Positions 46,206 to 58,919 are shown, counted from the stretch's first letter. The stretch is DNA of 64,000 bases from Siphonodentalium dalli (GCA_032622095.1 CP136062.1:197787887-197851886); one strand, 5' to 3'. The notes: generated by a model not told the origin, from the letters alone. Translations and numbers: made by a program.

Positions 46206-49080
46206 TTTTTTGGTGATGTCAGTGGTGGCAACAGTAACAATTAACCATGGTGCAGCAGACATGTTAGTATTCAATGTATAGAAGGCATACAAGCCAATTT
46301 TGTACATCAACCACAACTTGTAAGCGATTGCAGGACACCCTAGGGCAATATTTACCATTTTCCATATTTTGGAGGCCATTTTGAGCCAAAGTAAGAATTT
46401 TGGTTCCAGTGAGTTGGAATATTCATAAGTAATGGTATGCCTCACTTAATTGCAACCTTCTGTTCATTTCTTGTTGAAATATGACTAGAATCCCATTTGT
46501 GATTTTTTGTGAAATTTTATACCGCGTTCTGTAAAATCGAATTTTTGAGGGATCACAAGCGGATAGGACACCAATAATTGCATATTTAATTGCTCCAATG
46601 ATCAGTTAATGTATAAAATACAAAATAAAGTCATATTACTCAACCAGTTCCAGACAGCATGAACTGATCTAGAAGATATTTGTGAAAAAATGTAATATTT
46701 TCAACTTCAGGCGGCCATTTTGGTGGCCATCTTGGATGGTGAGTTTCAATTTTGGCCCAAAATAGTGTCATTATGTCTTAGCTTCATGAAAATATCTACA
46801 TTTTACTAGATTAGTCATGTGAATTTGCAACAAATTCCAAGTAACTGGTTTTACGTCTGGGGAAATCTGGGGGGGGGGGTGTATACTTTTTAGGGCGCTA
46901 TAAAAAAAATTGCTCAAGGCTGACAGATGGCCAGCCGATAAAATCTTGATGCCGGATACCTGAATTTACAAAATCAGCAGAGAAAAAAAAACACGAAAAC
47001 ACGCATTCATACTGTCCGAAGTAACCTCGCTGTCCAAAGTCACCCCATTTTATATACGGTACAGCAAATTTACCTGAACATTTTATTATGCATTGTATTC
47101 CCGCAATAAACTCGCCAAGAGTCGTCCAGCCATTGTTCGCACCAACATATCGAAAGCAATTACACTGTCATAAAATTTACATACCGCAACAATGAGCATC
47201 CGCGAAGATACATGGGCGAATACATACATCCTGCAAAAGTCTGCCGATACCGAAATTGCTAGTACCTTTTTAATCACATTTCTATAAATAGAACCCCCAT
47301 GTCTCCGCTGACATCCCCAGATGAAACACGCAATCAAAAAGCAGAATAATCGTCGGTCCAACGTCCTGTATAAGCAGTTCACATGCACCCTAACGCCCAC
47401 AATTATAAAAAAAAGGGAAACTTCATTTCCACCGCATGAAGTTCGAATTTTTAACTGATATCGCGAATGTTTACAACTGTTCGAACTCCCAAATGAACTC
47501 CTATATAGTATATGGTATGTGATTGATATGGACACGAACTTTCAAATTGTTGAAATACCGATCAAATGAGCGTGACGTCCAAATCCCCCTCTCTACGACC
47601 CTGTTTGCAAATATGCTCTCTGTTGTCCATGCATTTGATACTGTCACGTTATCGTACTATATGCCACGCTAATGGCGTTCGTCACACAATGGATGTATGC
47701 CCCTAAATGATAAATTATGTAATGCTCTTATAAGAGAACATGTACACGAATTCCAAGTAGATACGGCCGGTGTGATGGAAGATAAATTCATCACTATATA
47801 TTACCCCACACAAACTCCCACATCGTTGCCAAACAAATTATTATCTTTAAATGTACTCAATCCGATTCGATGGTCGCCATATTATCAGATTCCAACAACA
47901 GCAACAACAACAATTTTTTTTTTGAAATGCCGCTTCAATTATCAGAATCGAGTATTTTCCAAAAAATAATGCTAACCACAGTCAACTAAAGTATAAAATT
48001 GCCAAAACCTGTTATTTATCAACATTTCGTTCAACGAAATTTTGCCGGTTTGTCAGATATCTGACACAAAAAAGCCACTTGATTTTAGAGTTATCCATCT
48101 TCGTCCGCAATTTGGTCAGAGAAATTCTTCTCGTCGACTGCATGTTTACTGGGCTACTTAAAATTATCGGTGGTAAAATATAATAGATTGCAAACATCGA
48201 TATTTGATCACTCTGAGCTTTGATGGGCGGGTTCCTCGACTCGAATAAAATATTTTTTACACCCGAAGCTAAGGAAATGGTAATTTCCAAGGGTTAATTC
48301 GGATTATGCATCTTTAATAAATTGTAATATGTCTAAGAGATATGAACACCCCAAATTAGTTTCTCTTATTCTCAAAAGTAGCGTTTAACTGTTGCAATAT
48401 TCACGAAGGTGAGATGCTATGCTTTTGAATGATGTATAATATATATTGTTTCATTGCGTAAAACGCGAGAAAATTTAGCATATATTATTATATTTCTGTT
48501 CCTGTTCCTGTAAATATACTCGGAATAGTCACTTGTTAGTTGGAAGCTTTTCCTGTTCGTGGTGCCGTTCCTGTTACTCGAAATAGTCAATCCCTATATT
48601 ACAATTAAAAATGCACGAATGTGAGAACATTTACCAATTGTTTAGCTGAGATCAGTGGTTTGTACGTGTAGGGCTCAGTTACATTGTGGAAATAACCATG
48701 AACGCAGTCTTCGTCACCAAAACTGACAACATTGTGATATGGCTGAGCGGTCGAAACGAACACTAAAAGCCAAACCACACAAGATGAACGCCATAAGCGA
48801 AGTAACTCTACATATATACGAACGATAAGCAACGACACTGCTTGTGAACTACCGTCCACACGAATTGGTTGGTATGATCATACCCGGAACCAAAGCCATA
48901 ATTTTCTTTTAACAAAAAGACGGCCAGATATCTAAAACCGAAGTGAGTAGTAATCGTGTTTTTCACCTATATACACAACTCAACCAAAAATGTATACATT
49001 TTGCTATCTCATTGGGACTCATATACACATGTGCACATGACTGTTGAGAACATATATGTATATATAATAAGTGACTTAGA
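46206..49080. other. No gene recognised
   Basis: A 149-codon open frame at 47086-47535 (minus) has two hydrophobic stretches but no recognisable motif, and I do not call it. Words such as GGCCATCTTGGATGG near 46720 belong to the dispersed repeat described at 49081-50680. A 10-base G run lies at about 46870. The rest is featureless. Confidence 0.45.
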
Positions 49081-50680
49081 TCACAATTTTCCGAAGTTGT
49101 GAATTTGAACGCTATAATTTCCTAGCCATAGACGTCACCCGGAAGATCCATATGAAGTTTGGTGACGACCGGATGATAGATGTAGCCAATAGGGCGTACC
49201 GAAGGAATGAGTCACGTGAAGAGCAAAGTCCAAGATGGCTACCGGTGGCCATGTTTTTGATAGATATTCGTTAAAATTCAATAGCGCCCATCTAGATGTG
49301 ATCATAAACATGCCTGTAAATTTTAGAAACATTTATCAAATAAAAATGGGCTTCATGTAGGCCGATAGATTCAAATATAAGATACAAGATTGCCGCTAAC
49401 GGTCAAATGTTTCTACGAAACACGTAAACGAGAGAAAGGTGATGATTTTAATTTAATTTTAGTTTTGGCTCAATACATTAGATTTGTTTACAAGTTGGTA
49501 TAATAATGCTGTTTTCGTTGTTCTGTGCAATTCAATGTCCAACAAATAGGGATCAGAGGTCACCCAGAAGAGCCATATGGAGTTTTTGGGGATGAACAGG
49601 ATGAAAAACGTAGTCTGTACGGCGTCCGGAAGCATTTCGCCATGCATAGAATAAAATTCAAGATGTGTGTCAGCGGCTATGTTTTCATCAATAACTCTGG
49701 AAATTCAACAGCTGCCATCTAGAGGCGATACTAAACGTACCACGAATATTTAAAAAATATATTTCTCCTACAAATCTGGACTGCTCAGGGGGGGGGGGGG
49801 GGTGAAACAAAATTTTCCGGCACATATGCCGGGGTGGGTGGGTGGTCAAAGCCACCAACAAGCAATTTTTTCCGCAACTAAAAAACAAATTTCATGCTTG
49901 TTTTTTAGTGTTTTGGCAATGAGTTGGGCTTCAAAACCACTTTGAATGAGAGAAATAATGTAATTCTAACTGTAAACTGACTGCAGGCAGTTATCGTGTT
50001 GTATTTTGTTGCAAATTTTGAAATCCAAGATGGCCGCTGTCAGCCATGTTTTTTTGGCCGAATGACCTCAAAATGACTCATTCCTATTTACATGTCCATG
50101 TTAACATCCATGATAAATAGTATGCACAGAAATTCATATACAGCTGTTTACAGTGAATTTCCCCCCGCAAATCTCTGTTTTAGTGTTAAAAGGGGGGGGG
50201 GTGTCAAAAAATGGTCGGAAAAAACTGCCGAAAACGGAAACAAATTTGGCGGTGGGGGTGGGTGGGTACAAAAAATGATCGAAAGGGAAAAAATGCCATA
50301 CGTGCCTGAAAATTTTTTCCGACCCCCCCCCCCCCCCTGGACTGCTTGGAAACAATTGACGGCTCTCATCTTGATGTCACCTCGGAGGTCCAATGAAGTT
50401 TGGTGAGGATCTGAGGAGGGATGTGGCATGTAAAGTGTGCTAAAGTTTTAGTCTAGCTGCCATGATTTCACGAAATTCTGAAAAATATTGATGACTTCCA
50501 TTTAGTGGTCACCCCGCGATGATCCATATGAAGTTTGCATGGTGACGATCGAATGAGGGATGTGGCATGTGGGGTGTGCCGGAATGAAGTTTAGTGACGA
50601 CCGAATGAGGGATGTGGCCTGTAGCATGTGCCGAAATGAAGATTCGTGACGATCGGGTGAGGGATGCGGCCCGTATACCG
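49081..50680. repeat. Degenerate dispersed/tandem repeat with CAAGATGGC words
   Basis: About four divergent copies of a 250-400 bp module: GGTCACCCNGAAGATCCATA, TGAAGTTTGGTGACGAC, GGGATGTGGCATGT, then TCCAAGATGGCNG, GGCCATGTTTTT and CCATCTAGAGG. Copies begin near 49130, 49555, 50375 and 50508. A further copy is at 60995-61315. Poly-G/C runs interrupt it (49788-49803, about 50195 and 50325). Confidence 0.65.
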
Positions 50681-50817
50681 TGTTCTGAGGGAAACGTGCG
50701 TATACGTCCGTCCGTGCGTCCGTCAACAGTTTCCCTCATGCAGCAACACATGGCAATAGCTCGAACTTTACTTTGTCAAGTTGAGCAAAAAACAAATCTG
50801 TTCGATGTCAGGTTTTT

Positions 50818-51452
50818 ATACGCCCGTTTGAACAAAACGGTCGTATTATGTAAATGGGTTGTCCGTCCGTCGTCCGTCATCCGTCACTGTCCGCTTTTGG
50901 TTTCCGGATGATAACTTTAGATTGAATCGAGTGAACTGAACCAAATTTGGTTTGTTTGACCTGCCGGCTCCCGGGCGAACCCGCTCGCGTCGGTTTCCGG
51001 CGCCGGGGCAGTCGTTCGCCCGCGGGGCGGTTTACCTCGACGCAGATCAAGTTCGAATATGGGTTTCGTCCGCATTATTTTGACTGAGTTATGCCCCTTT
51101 TTCGACTTAGAATTTACCTGATTTGCGATTTCCGGATGATAACTTTAGATTGAATCGAGTGAACTGAACCAAATCTGTTATATATACATATCAAGTTCAA
51201 ATATGGGTCCTGTCTACATGATTTTGCAGGTCAAGTTTGAATTTGAGTCCGATCCGACCATATTTGCCAGAGGTATAGGATTGTTTTGTCTGAAAATAGC
51301 CGAAAATAAATATTTTAAATTGTGTTTTCGGTTTTTAGTCAAAATTACCACACTTGAAGTTATTGAGTTTTATTTTTGTTACTATTTCGTCTTAAGTCAA
51401 AGGTTTCAAACAAAACCTTGCCCCACTCTACTCCAGAAACGGGCGTATTATG
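50818..51452. mobile_element. DNA element with TACGCCCGTTT ends
   Basis: The left end TATACGCCCGTTTG and the right end AAACGGGCGTATTATG are inverted. Inside, a GTCCGTCCGT tract and two copies of TTTCCGGATGATAACTTTAG (about 50898 and 51128) are followed by ATCAAGTTCRAATATGGGT. The first copy carries an extra GC-rich block (50959-51045). No ORF. Similar repeats occur in marine invertebrate genomes (from memory, unverified). Confidence 0.6.
50959..51045. other. GC-rich block inside the TACGCCCGTTT element
   Basis: About 87 bases, roughly 70% GC, rich in CpG and small palindromes (CCGGCTCCCGGGCG, CGCCGGGGC, CGCCCGCGGGGCG). It separates GAACTGAACCAAAT from ATCAAGTTCGAATATG, which are about 11 bp apart in the second internal copy. 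Confidence 0.6.
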
Positions 51453-51785
51453 CCACCCCCCGACGGCGTGCACTTGTTTTGGCTGTTTTCGAGATGAGTT
51501 CGCGGGATAACTCATTAGTTTAGTAACTTGCTGATATCTTTAAAACATATGGACTTCCGGTATGACACGTGAGCGGTAAGGACGTTTTTTGGACCACGAG
51601 CTCCGGAAAAACATCATTTCAAATGATTGAAACGCAAACCAGCGTATACAAACAGATAACTAATGTCGGAAAATAGTCAAGAACATTAGTCAAGTCGGCA
51701 GTATTTCGAGACGACTAGTAAATACGAGCAGTTAGCTAATTTTAAAACGAACTCACGAAAATAGGTGACAAGAATCGGGGTGAAA

Positions 51786-52603
51786 ATGGGAACGAGACGA
51801 AACCAAACCGAAAAGAATAAGGACAAAGACAAGGAAAAAGACAAGGAAAACATGTACCAATGTAAGTCATTTGAGGACATTACCAAGTGCTTCCAAAATC
51901 CTCATACTTCAATCATTGGGCAAATAGGTGAAGTTGAAATCAAGGTGGAAAATCTGACTAAAAAGGTGATTGACATTGAAAAAGTAACCGATGAATCGAC
52001 AAAGCGAGTCTCCAAAATTGAAGACAGGATGGAGGAATATGAACAACGTTTCGCTGAAATAGAATCGACATACGAGCAGAAACTTACTGAAATGGAAAAT
52101 AAACTGAGTGAAACTAAAATTTCAGACGAATTGGTTGAAGATAAACTACAAGAATTAGATAATTCATTGACAAAGCTAGACCTGTGGGGACGCAAATGGA
52201 ACGTTATAGTTAAAGGTGTTATTGGTAGCAAACACGAATTAACATCAGAAACTTTAAAATTAGTGTTGTCATCCTTCAAAAAATCTCTCAGAATTTCAAC
52301 AAATCGAGTAGAAGAGATGTCAGGTTTTGCGGCTTGTCATAGACTGCCTTCAGGTAAACCAGATACCCCAGATATAATAATAAGATTCTTGAATCTCGAC
52401 GATAGAGACTTAGTGCTGGAAGCAGCTAAAAAAAACTCAAAGCGGGGACAGGATATGGCATATCGGTTGACCTGCCACCAAACATTGGGAAACTTCGTTC
52501 ACAACTTTTAAAACAAAGAAGTGAACTGCCTGATGACGAGAAGAAAAAAACGAAACTAATGTACCTCAAGAAACAACCAAGGCTTATCTTAAACTGGGAA
52601 TAA
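51786..52603 (+). pseudogene. LINE ORF1 (coiled coil plus RRM-like), one frameshift
   Basis: The ATG at 51786 (context AAAATGGGA) starts a Lys/Asp/Glu-rich N-terminus. A long coiled coil follows (about residues 45-135, heptads such as VEIKVENLTKKVIDIEK). Then comes an RRM-like domain: DLWGRKWNVIVKGV, SGFAACHRLPSGK and PDIIIRFLNLDDRDLVLEAA. This is the plan of L1/Tx1-type ORF1 proteins, RNA-binding chaperones that trimerise by the coiled coil. The frame breaks near 52440. In the next frame TGYGISVDLPPNIGKLRSQL and LMYLKKQPRLILNWE continue to a TAA at 52601-52603, so one indel restores the rest of the domain. No ORF2 start was recognised directly downstream. Confidence 0.8.
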
Positions 52604-53318
52604 AATGACTTCAGTGAAATGACTTTTGTAGTTTGTTATATTTCTCCACATACAGGTTCATGTTAATGGGAAAGGTTTATTACACATTACATTTTTTCTT
52701 TTCATTTTGTTTTGAACAGTCAAGACAAAAGAATACTTTAAATAGGGTCTGCTGGATGTGGAGAAGAGGGGCCGGAACCACGGCAATATATGTACTAAGA
52801 AAAATAATTTATTTATAACAAATCTGACATTGGTGTGCAGAAGTGATGAAAAGATTAACAAAGACCTTGGTCTAAATATTGCACAAAAACTGAATTTACC
52901 TTTACATATATCTCAGGATTTTGAATTTTAAATGTTGATATTGAGTAAGCGGTTTTAATTAGAAGATATAACCCATAATCAGTCTTCGTCATGCAAACAT
53001 ATTCCCAAATTAACAGTATTTATCACAATAAAACCAGGTCCCCCTAATGTCGGTCTGTAACACTGTCAGATATACACTACCGATAATTTAATTGCATATA
53101 TCTATTAAAATATTCATTCCGCGCAAAACTATCGACAGTTGGTGAATAATAGTGTCACAGAGATCACACATGACAGGAAAAATATATAAATTTGCATGTT
53201 AAATTCACTTAAAAAACACGCTAAACATTAGGGGGACACACAAAAAGTCGCCCTAATGTAAAAGTCGCCCTAATGTGGGTTATTTACACACAAATGTCTC
53301 CCTAATGTGGCTTCCGCG

Positions 53319-53320
<2 letters not shown>
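52604..53320. other. Possible LINE 3' flank, then short CCCTAATGT motif cluster
   Basis: No endonuclease or RT motif was seen. Between 53041 and 53310 the word CCCTAATGT (or its complement) occurs five times, twice as GTCGCCCTAATGT in direct succession. Confidence 0.5.
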
Positions 53321-53321
<1 letters not shown>

Positions 53322-53379
<58 letters not shown>

Positions 53380-54073
53380 TTTATAGAATCGAAAACGGCT
53401 GCACCGATCGAGACCAAACTTCCCATCTAATGGTAAAAACTCGCGGGAATGGTCGTCGCGGCATTTTGGAGAAGCTCCGAGCACCCGTTCTTCACTCCCA
53501 GTCACACAAAACGGCACTGTGGGTTTAATCGCGTTGATAGTTAAAGAGCGTTCGTATCCGCAGTGTCGTTGATAAAGAGCGTATGCGTGTAATGTAATTG
53601 TTACGTCTGGGTCCGGGCGTGAGCATGACTGTATCCAGACATGAGCGTGTTGTGTGATTCTTACGTACTTAGGGCTTCCTAGGAACGGGGGAGATTTTCA
53701 TCGGGTCACTTTTCCGCCCGATGTAATCTTCACCTTGAAACGGGTATATACCCACAAATGATATATATGCGTGTGTCCTTTATAGACTCGAACCGATTGA
53801 GCTCAAACTTGCTACCTAGGGATACTTTTGTGCGGAAAGTGTCACGGACGGGTTAAATTGTGACCCCGATCTGACCTTGACCTTGAAAATGATCAATTCA
53901 AGGTCAAATCTGGTAAAACTGGCGGATTTCGACGAAATTTTACACCTAGGTGCAGCATACGTGTCTCCGAAGCTGTTGCAATTGCTTTTTTGAACAGAGC
54001 ATACGTGTCTCGGAAGCTGTTGCAATTGCAAAGCCATGAGACGAACCACGCCAGTGGCGGGCTAACCTGCTAG
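53322..54073 (+). mobile_element. Helitron-like element C2 (family C)
   Basis: Inverted partner of C1: (TA)n, then AATCGAAAACGGCTGCACCG, a body with TGACCTTGACCTTGAAAATG, and the 3' end hairpin CGCCAGTGGCG, GGCTAACCTG and CTAG before T. It forms the inner end of the right duplication arm. Confidence 0.75.
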
Positions 54074-54430
54074 TATCATATATAACGTGACCGTGGGTGT
54101 CTACACCTTGGTAGTTTAATATAGACCGAACGTGTAATTTGAACGGAATTTTAACCCTGAAACAGGGCCCTAGACGCTAGACTCACAAGCCCGTAAGTAG
54201 CCATCCCACACACTCAGAAGTTGTATACAAGTGCAGTTTATGTACAGGGCCCAGTTTTGGCAGCACAACGAAAACGTCCGGCGACCATTTGAATCAGCTG
54301 ACCGTCGGTATTCAATAGCGACCGAAGTTTGAATTTTATGCTTTTACAATCAAAATCTCTTTATTCTCGCAGTTATTGTACCCAATTAGGGATAAATAAG
54401 AACAAGATATTTGCAAGCTTTATAATGTAT

Positions 54431-54731
54431 TTTATTACATATCTATCAACGTAATTCGCATGATTGCACGAGTTTCCAGGCGTGTGATAATTCTCAGAAT
54501 CGCACTAGTGCAATCTGTCGACGGAACTATTTCATTCAGTGTTAAAACTCAATTAAATTCACATTTTCTGTACCGGAGATGTACGATTGTGAGTCAATTT
54601 ACTATGATACGGAGATATGTAATAAAAATAGAACCGCATGAGTGTCTGGATTTTGACGTAATTATCGCACGAGATTTGTTGGCGGAGCGATACCTCGAGT
54701 GCGGGACGCAATATACATGCGGTTCTATCTA
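54431..54731. mobile_element. 301-bp insertion specific to the right arm, flanked by TGTAT
   Basis: TGTAT flanks both sides (54426-54430 and 54732-54736). Removing 54431-54731 gives exactly the left-arm sequence AATGTATTGTATATTGG (reverse complement at about 40110-40126). The ends have no perfect inverted repeat, but CGCATG and GCACGAG/CTCGAGTGC occur in inverted order near them. Confidence 0.65.
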
Positions 54732-55199
54732 TGTATATTGGTGTTTTCATAATAACTGTTATTATCAATGAAGATAATTTTCTAAAAATCTGTTTGTAAG
54801 TATTTTGAAATTTGGTACAGGCAATTATTGTGATTCAATATTTAGGAACCATCAAATCGTTGATAATTATAACCCCGTGTGCAATACTATTATGGCATGA
54901 GCAATATTTAAAATTTTGCTATTTTCAGGTGCCAACTTTTGAAGAACTTCTGTAAACTAGAACTTTTTTCAAAAAGAGCAGTTTATATAGCCGTAATACA
55001 TGTATCATATCCGAAGGTCATGAGAGGACACTTAGTGGGTGTTCTCATTTAGAAAGAAACCCACCCATCAATAATTTACTGTATCTGAGAATGGTCATGT
55101 CGTACTTGCTGAGCAATTAAAACATTGAGACTGAGAAGAGTTTTAACTGATAGGTCCATAGCCAAATCCATAGCCGACCAGGACCATGTGATATAAAGC

Positions 55200-55293
55200 G
55201 CAGGTCCACAGAACAAAAATTTACACCACCCCAATAGTACTTAATAGGAATAAGTACTATTGGGGTGGGGTCAATTTTTGTTCTGGGGACCTG
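55200..55293. repeat. Right-arm copy of the 85-bp hairpin
   Basis: GCAGGTCCACAGAACAAAAA pairs with TTTTTGTTCTGGGGACCTG. Partner of 39528-39612. Confidence 0.85.
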
Positions 55294-56559
55294 TGATATA
55301 AAGCTCTGGGCAGTTGTACTTGTACGAAATTAGCCGCTATTCCCAATTGTACAACCAAATTAATACTATGAACTTACGAGTTATACGACTGCCGGGTATA
55401 TGTGTCTTTTTACAGTTGTATACGACTCGGGACAGGGGTAGCGGAGTACAAAAGCGGCATACAACTAGTTCTTGCATTTTTAGCCTCATTTATATATAAG
55501 ACTGCAAAGCTACGAGCGAAGATTCGTTCATAACTTTTTGCCTAGACTTGTATATATTGTATATTAGTTGTTCACTTCGATGCTGGGTGTTTTTATTCAT
55601 TCTATATCGCTTAAACATAGTTATTGCCAATACGTATTACGATACAAGTTGTCAATGGGATTAAAGGACACGTGCGAACCACTTATGCATACATGTAACA
55701 TCCTCACCCAATCACCTATTTGTGTCTGAATCTGTATCATTTTAGCACCGGAGCCTTTCGAATTGTTTGCGCCTTTATTATTAAAGTGATATGAAACACT
55801 CCAGTAGGGTGACCACATATAAATGGTGAATAATCTTCCTCAAAGAGGTTATATTTTACAAATATTAATTTGACAACACACACCATCATTCTTATATATT
55901 AATGAAATCCAGAAACTCTCGATCATTTTCGTAAGTTTATCGCCGATAGTTACGTCCCGAATCTAGACGTAAATATTTACATTTGAGCGTAGTTCGGACG
56001 ATGTTTTCTTTGGAGTGGTACGGTCAATTTGCTTCACATTTTCGGCTATGATGTTGGAATGCTACATTCTCCCAGTTGGAATGGTGCCTGAATACTAACT
56101 TACCAGTTTCATATACCGGAACAAGTCCATAGTTTGGGAACCCATTATATTATACCGGTTAGTATGGCGTACTCATCGGACGGAGATAAAGTCGCTTGTG
56201 GTCACCCTACATCATCGCCAACTTTCGAAAGCCAAAACATATCAAATTTGGCTCGATACATGCATGTGCGTAATTCGACTTGTGGATCGGAGAAATAAAT
56301 ATACATGCTCGGTGCGAGACATCGATGCCGAAAACACCTCAATATAATCTAGTGATCCGCGGTTAGCTAAACACTCACGCTCGTGTATAGTCTGCAATTC
56401 CCCGACCCCGAGTCCAAGTCTAACTCAGTACTACATGTATATAACACTAGTAAGCTATACCTGGACGGGTATTGTCGAGTAAGCCTATACAGCGGTACGT
56501 ACGATTTATACATGGCTTCTTATATACGCGGGTACTATAACATGCCACGAAACTCCACT

Positions 56560-56900
56560 GATGTAGGCTAACGTCCGTAGAGATCACATTACACCAGTAC
56601 AAAACCGTGGACATTTTTGAAGTTTTGACAGGGAACCTTATGATATGATGTTGAAAAAATAACGCGGGGACTATATTTCTTAGTTATTATCTGTTCCTTA
56701 ATAACGTACTAAGGTGAACTCGAAATTGTTTTTTCGACTTTATAAGGTTTCCTGTCAAAACTTCGAAAAAGTTCCAAGGTTTTGTGTACTCGGGTGGAAT
56801 ATGATCTCTAAGGGCGTTAGCCAGAGTCGAGATTCATGGCATGATCTAGCACAGGTGTACCGTGTATATTGGCAAGCCCATAAATAGCCGCCCGCGCACT
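56560..56900. repeat. Inner palindrome of the right arm
   Basis: GTTTTGACAGGGAACCTTAT (about 56623) faces ATAAGGTTTCCTGTCAAAAC (about 56743). Counterpart of 36310-36760. Confidence 0.75.
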
Positions 56901-58109
56901 CAAGTTGTATTTGCGCTGCGTGTTCCTTGGCTGACAAATTAGACTGTATGTTATCATATCTTTCAAGTGCAAGTGAAACTATACTACAATCGTCGCAAAA
57001 AGACACGTTCAAAAGACAACCTTGGCGTCATTGTGTCTGCTTCAAGGGTACATCAGCAAATATGGATTCGATGTGACATGCAGGGAATCAGGTTACATCC
57101 TAGAGAAGTATAATGCTACACATGTCTATAGTTGGGATCAATACATCGTTGCATCATATATGTAGTCATGGCGATCTTGCAGATTTGTTTTGAAACGAAT
57201 AACGAATGGACCTACAAGGAACGATCTTTTTTTCCTTGCCGAAGAAAACCTTTCTAATTTCTATGACTTGAATAAGTATTTCTACGGCAACTAAACTTCG
57301 TATAAAATATTTACAGAACTCTCTATCGATAAATTTTGATAATTTGTTATTATGGTGTGTAACATAGGAGAGGATATCTTCATATTTCAAATCGCATGTA
57401 ATGGATGTATAAGGGCCAGACACGCGTTTCAATAATTCGAGGCAAAAAATGCAAGACATTTTCAACAAAGAAGTTTTTTGGATCTATCCGGCGAACACTG
57501 TTGAATTTCACATATCCTTATACTGATTGTACATAAAATCTGAACAATTAGAACTATGTAGAAAAAAATTATGTTAGTACATTTGACAGGTTGAAATATA
57601 ATTTCTTTTTTGGCCCGTTAGGTACCCAGACCTCCTAAAATAATTAATAATTTAACAACAATCATGTAGCTCATTGTCTTGACAACGAGATGAGGCTTTA
57701 TTTGAATCATAATAATTACAGCAATGTTTAATTGCATAATATAACATCATACAGCCATATATCACAATAAAGAATAGTGTCTACACATATATCAGCCCAA
57801 TGAACACACATGTTGCTATGCAGACTTGTTCATTCAAATATGGAACAATCAGCTGGAAATAGACCATGTAACTCTATGGCGTAAATAAATCTGTCTATAC
57901 CACATAATCTCCGTATGAAACAAAAAAGAGCATAAGTTCATGTTTCAAACCGTCATTGGACTATAAACTCGTTTCGCATCTGAGAAATTAAAACGTTAAC
58001 GAGGATTCTGGAAAATCATTTTTTTGCAAAGTAGGTGTCCACCTATTTATCTGCGTAAACAGATACACTGAACAAAACCCCGAAAATGTAGGAATTCTAC
58101 TGTCATGGA

Positions 58110-58400
58110 GGGTGTTGCTCCATAAATACTGAATACCAGTTAACAGAGGGGGTGAATACTTAACATCAGTTAACATAGGGTGGTGAATATTTAATATAAC
58201 TTAACAGAGGGGGTGAATACTTAACATCAGTTAACAGAGGTGGTAAATACTTAAAATCAGTTAACAGAGGGGTCAATACTTAACATCAGTTAACAGAGGG
58301 GTCAATACTTAATATCAGTTATCAGAAGGGTGCCAGCTAACACAGGGGTGAATACTAGATACCAGATAACATAGGGTGAATATGGACTGTCAATTAGGAT
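58110..58400. repeat. Minisatellite of about 30 bp, right arm
   Basis: CAGTTAACAGAGGGGTGAATACTTAA-type units, inverted relative to 34490-34830. Confidence 0.8.
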
Positions 58401-58437
58401 ATAGGGATTCTTCTGAATACCAGTTAAAGGCACGTGA

Positions 58438-58903
58438 GGCCTTAATTGTCGAAAATATTCATATTTGTTCCAATCACCGTAAACAGAAAAACATTAAAAC
58501 GCATACAGTTTCGTTCATATATACCATGACCATCGCGTAAACAGCATGTTATCACAAAGACCTACTATATTTTACCTAAGCAAGAGCCTGATTGTGTTAC
58601 AGAAGACAGCACAATGCTACTGGCTAATCACACACAAATGGCATAAACGCTCTTTATTAGTTCCATATCAGGAATTCACCAACAAAGAACGCTCTTTATG
58701 TTTACCATCATAATATAAACAAACACCAGAAAAGTAACTTTTTATACTTTTGTTTACATAACAATGGTCAAACAGATGACAATACCATACTGTTTATGCG
58801 ATATTTCTTATTTGTATACGGACAAAGTCTGTCTACATTTTGACGGGTGTAAATATTTTCACAGGATACCCACCGCCAAGGCCAACCGTACCTTTAACAG
58901 AGT
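58438..58903. mobile_element. TTAA-inserted element specific to the right arm
   Basis: TTAA at 58434-58437 and 58904-58907 flank a 466-bp unit starting AGGCACGTGAGG and ending CCGTACCT. AGGYACG is the short inverted end. The left arm has one TTAA at 33074-33077 with the same flanks. It has no hairpin like the 5310 family. A fragment like its right end lies near 30928. Confidence 0.8.
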
Positions 58904-58919
58904 TTGTGAACCTGAATAC

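Noticed and set aside
47086-47535. 149-codon open frame on the minus strand
   Set aside because: Long for A-T rich DNA and has hydrophobic stretches, but no motif, no plausible start context and no repeat or homologue in the window. I cannot support it as a gene.
57166-57468. 100-codon open frame in the right arm
   Set aside because: The left-arm copy has stops and indels in the same stretch and I recognise no family, so coding is unproven.
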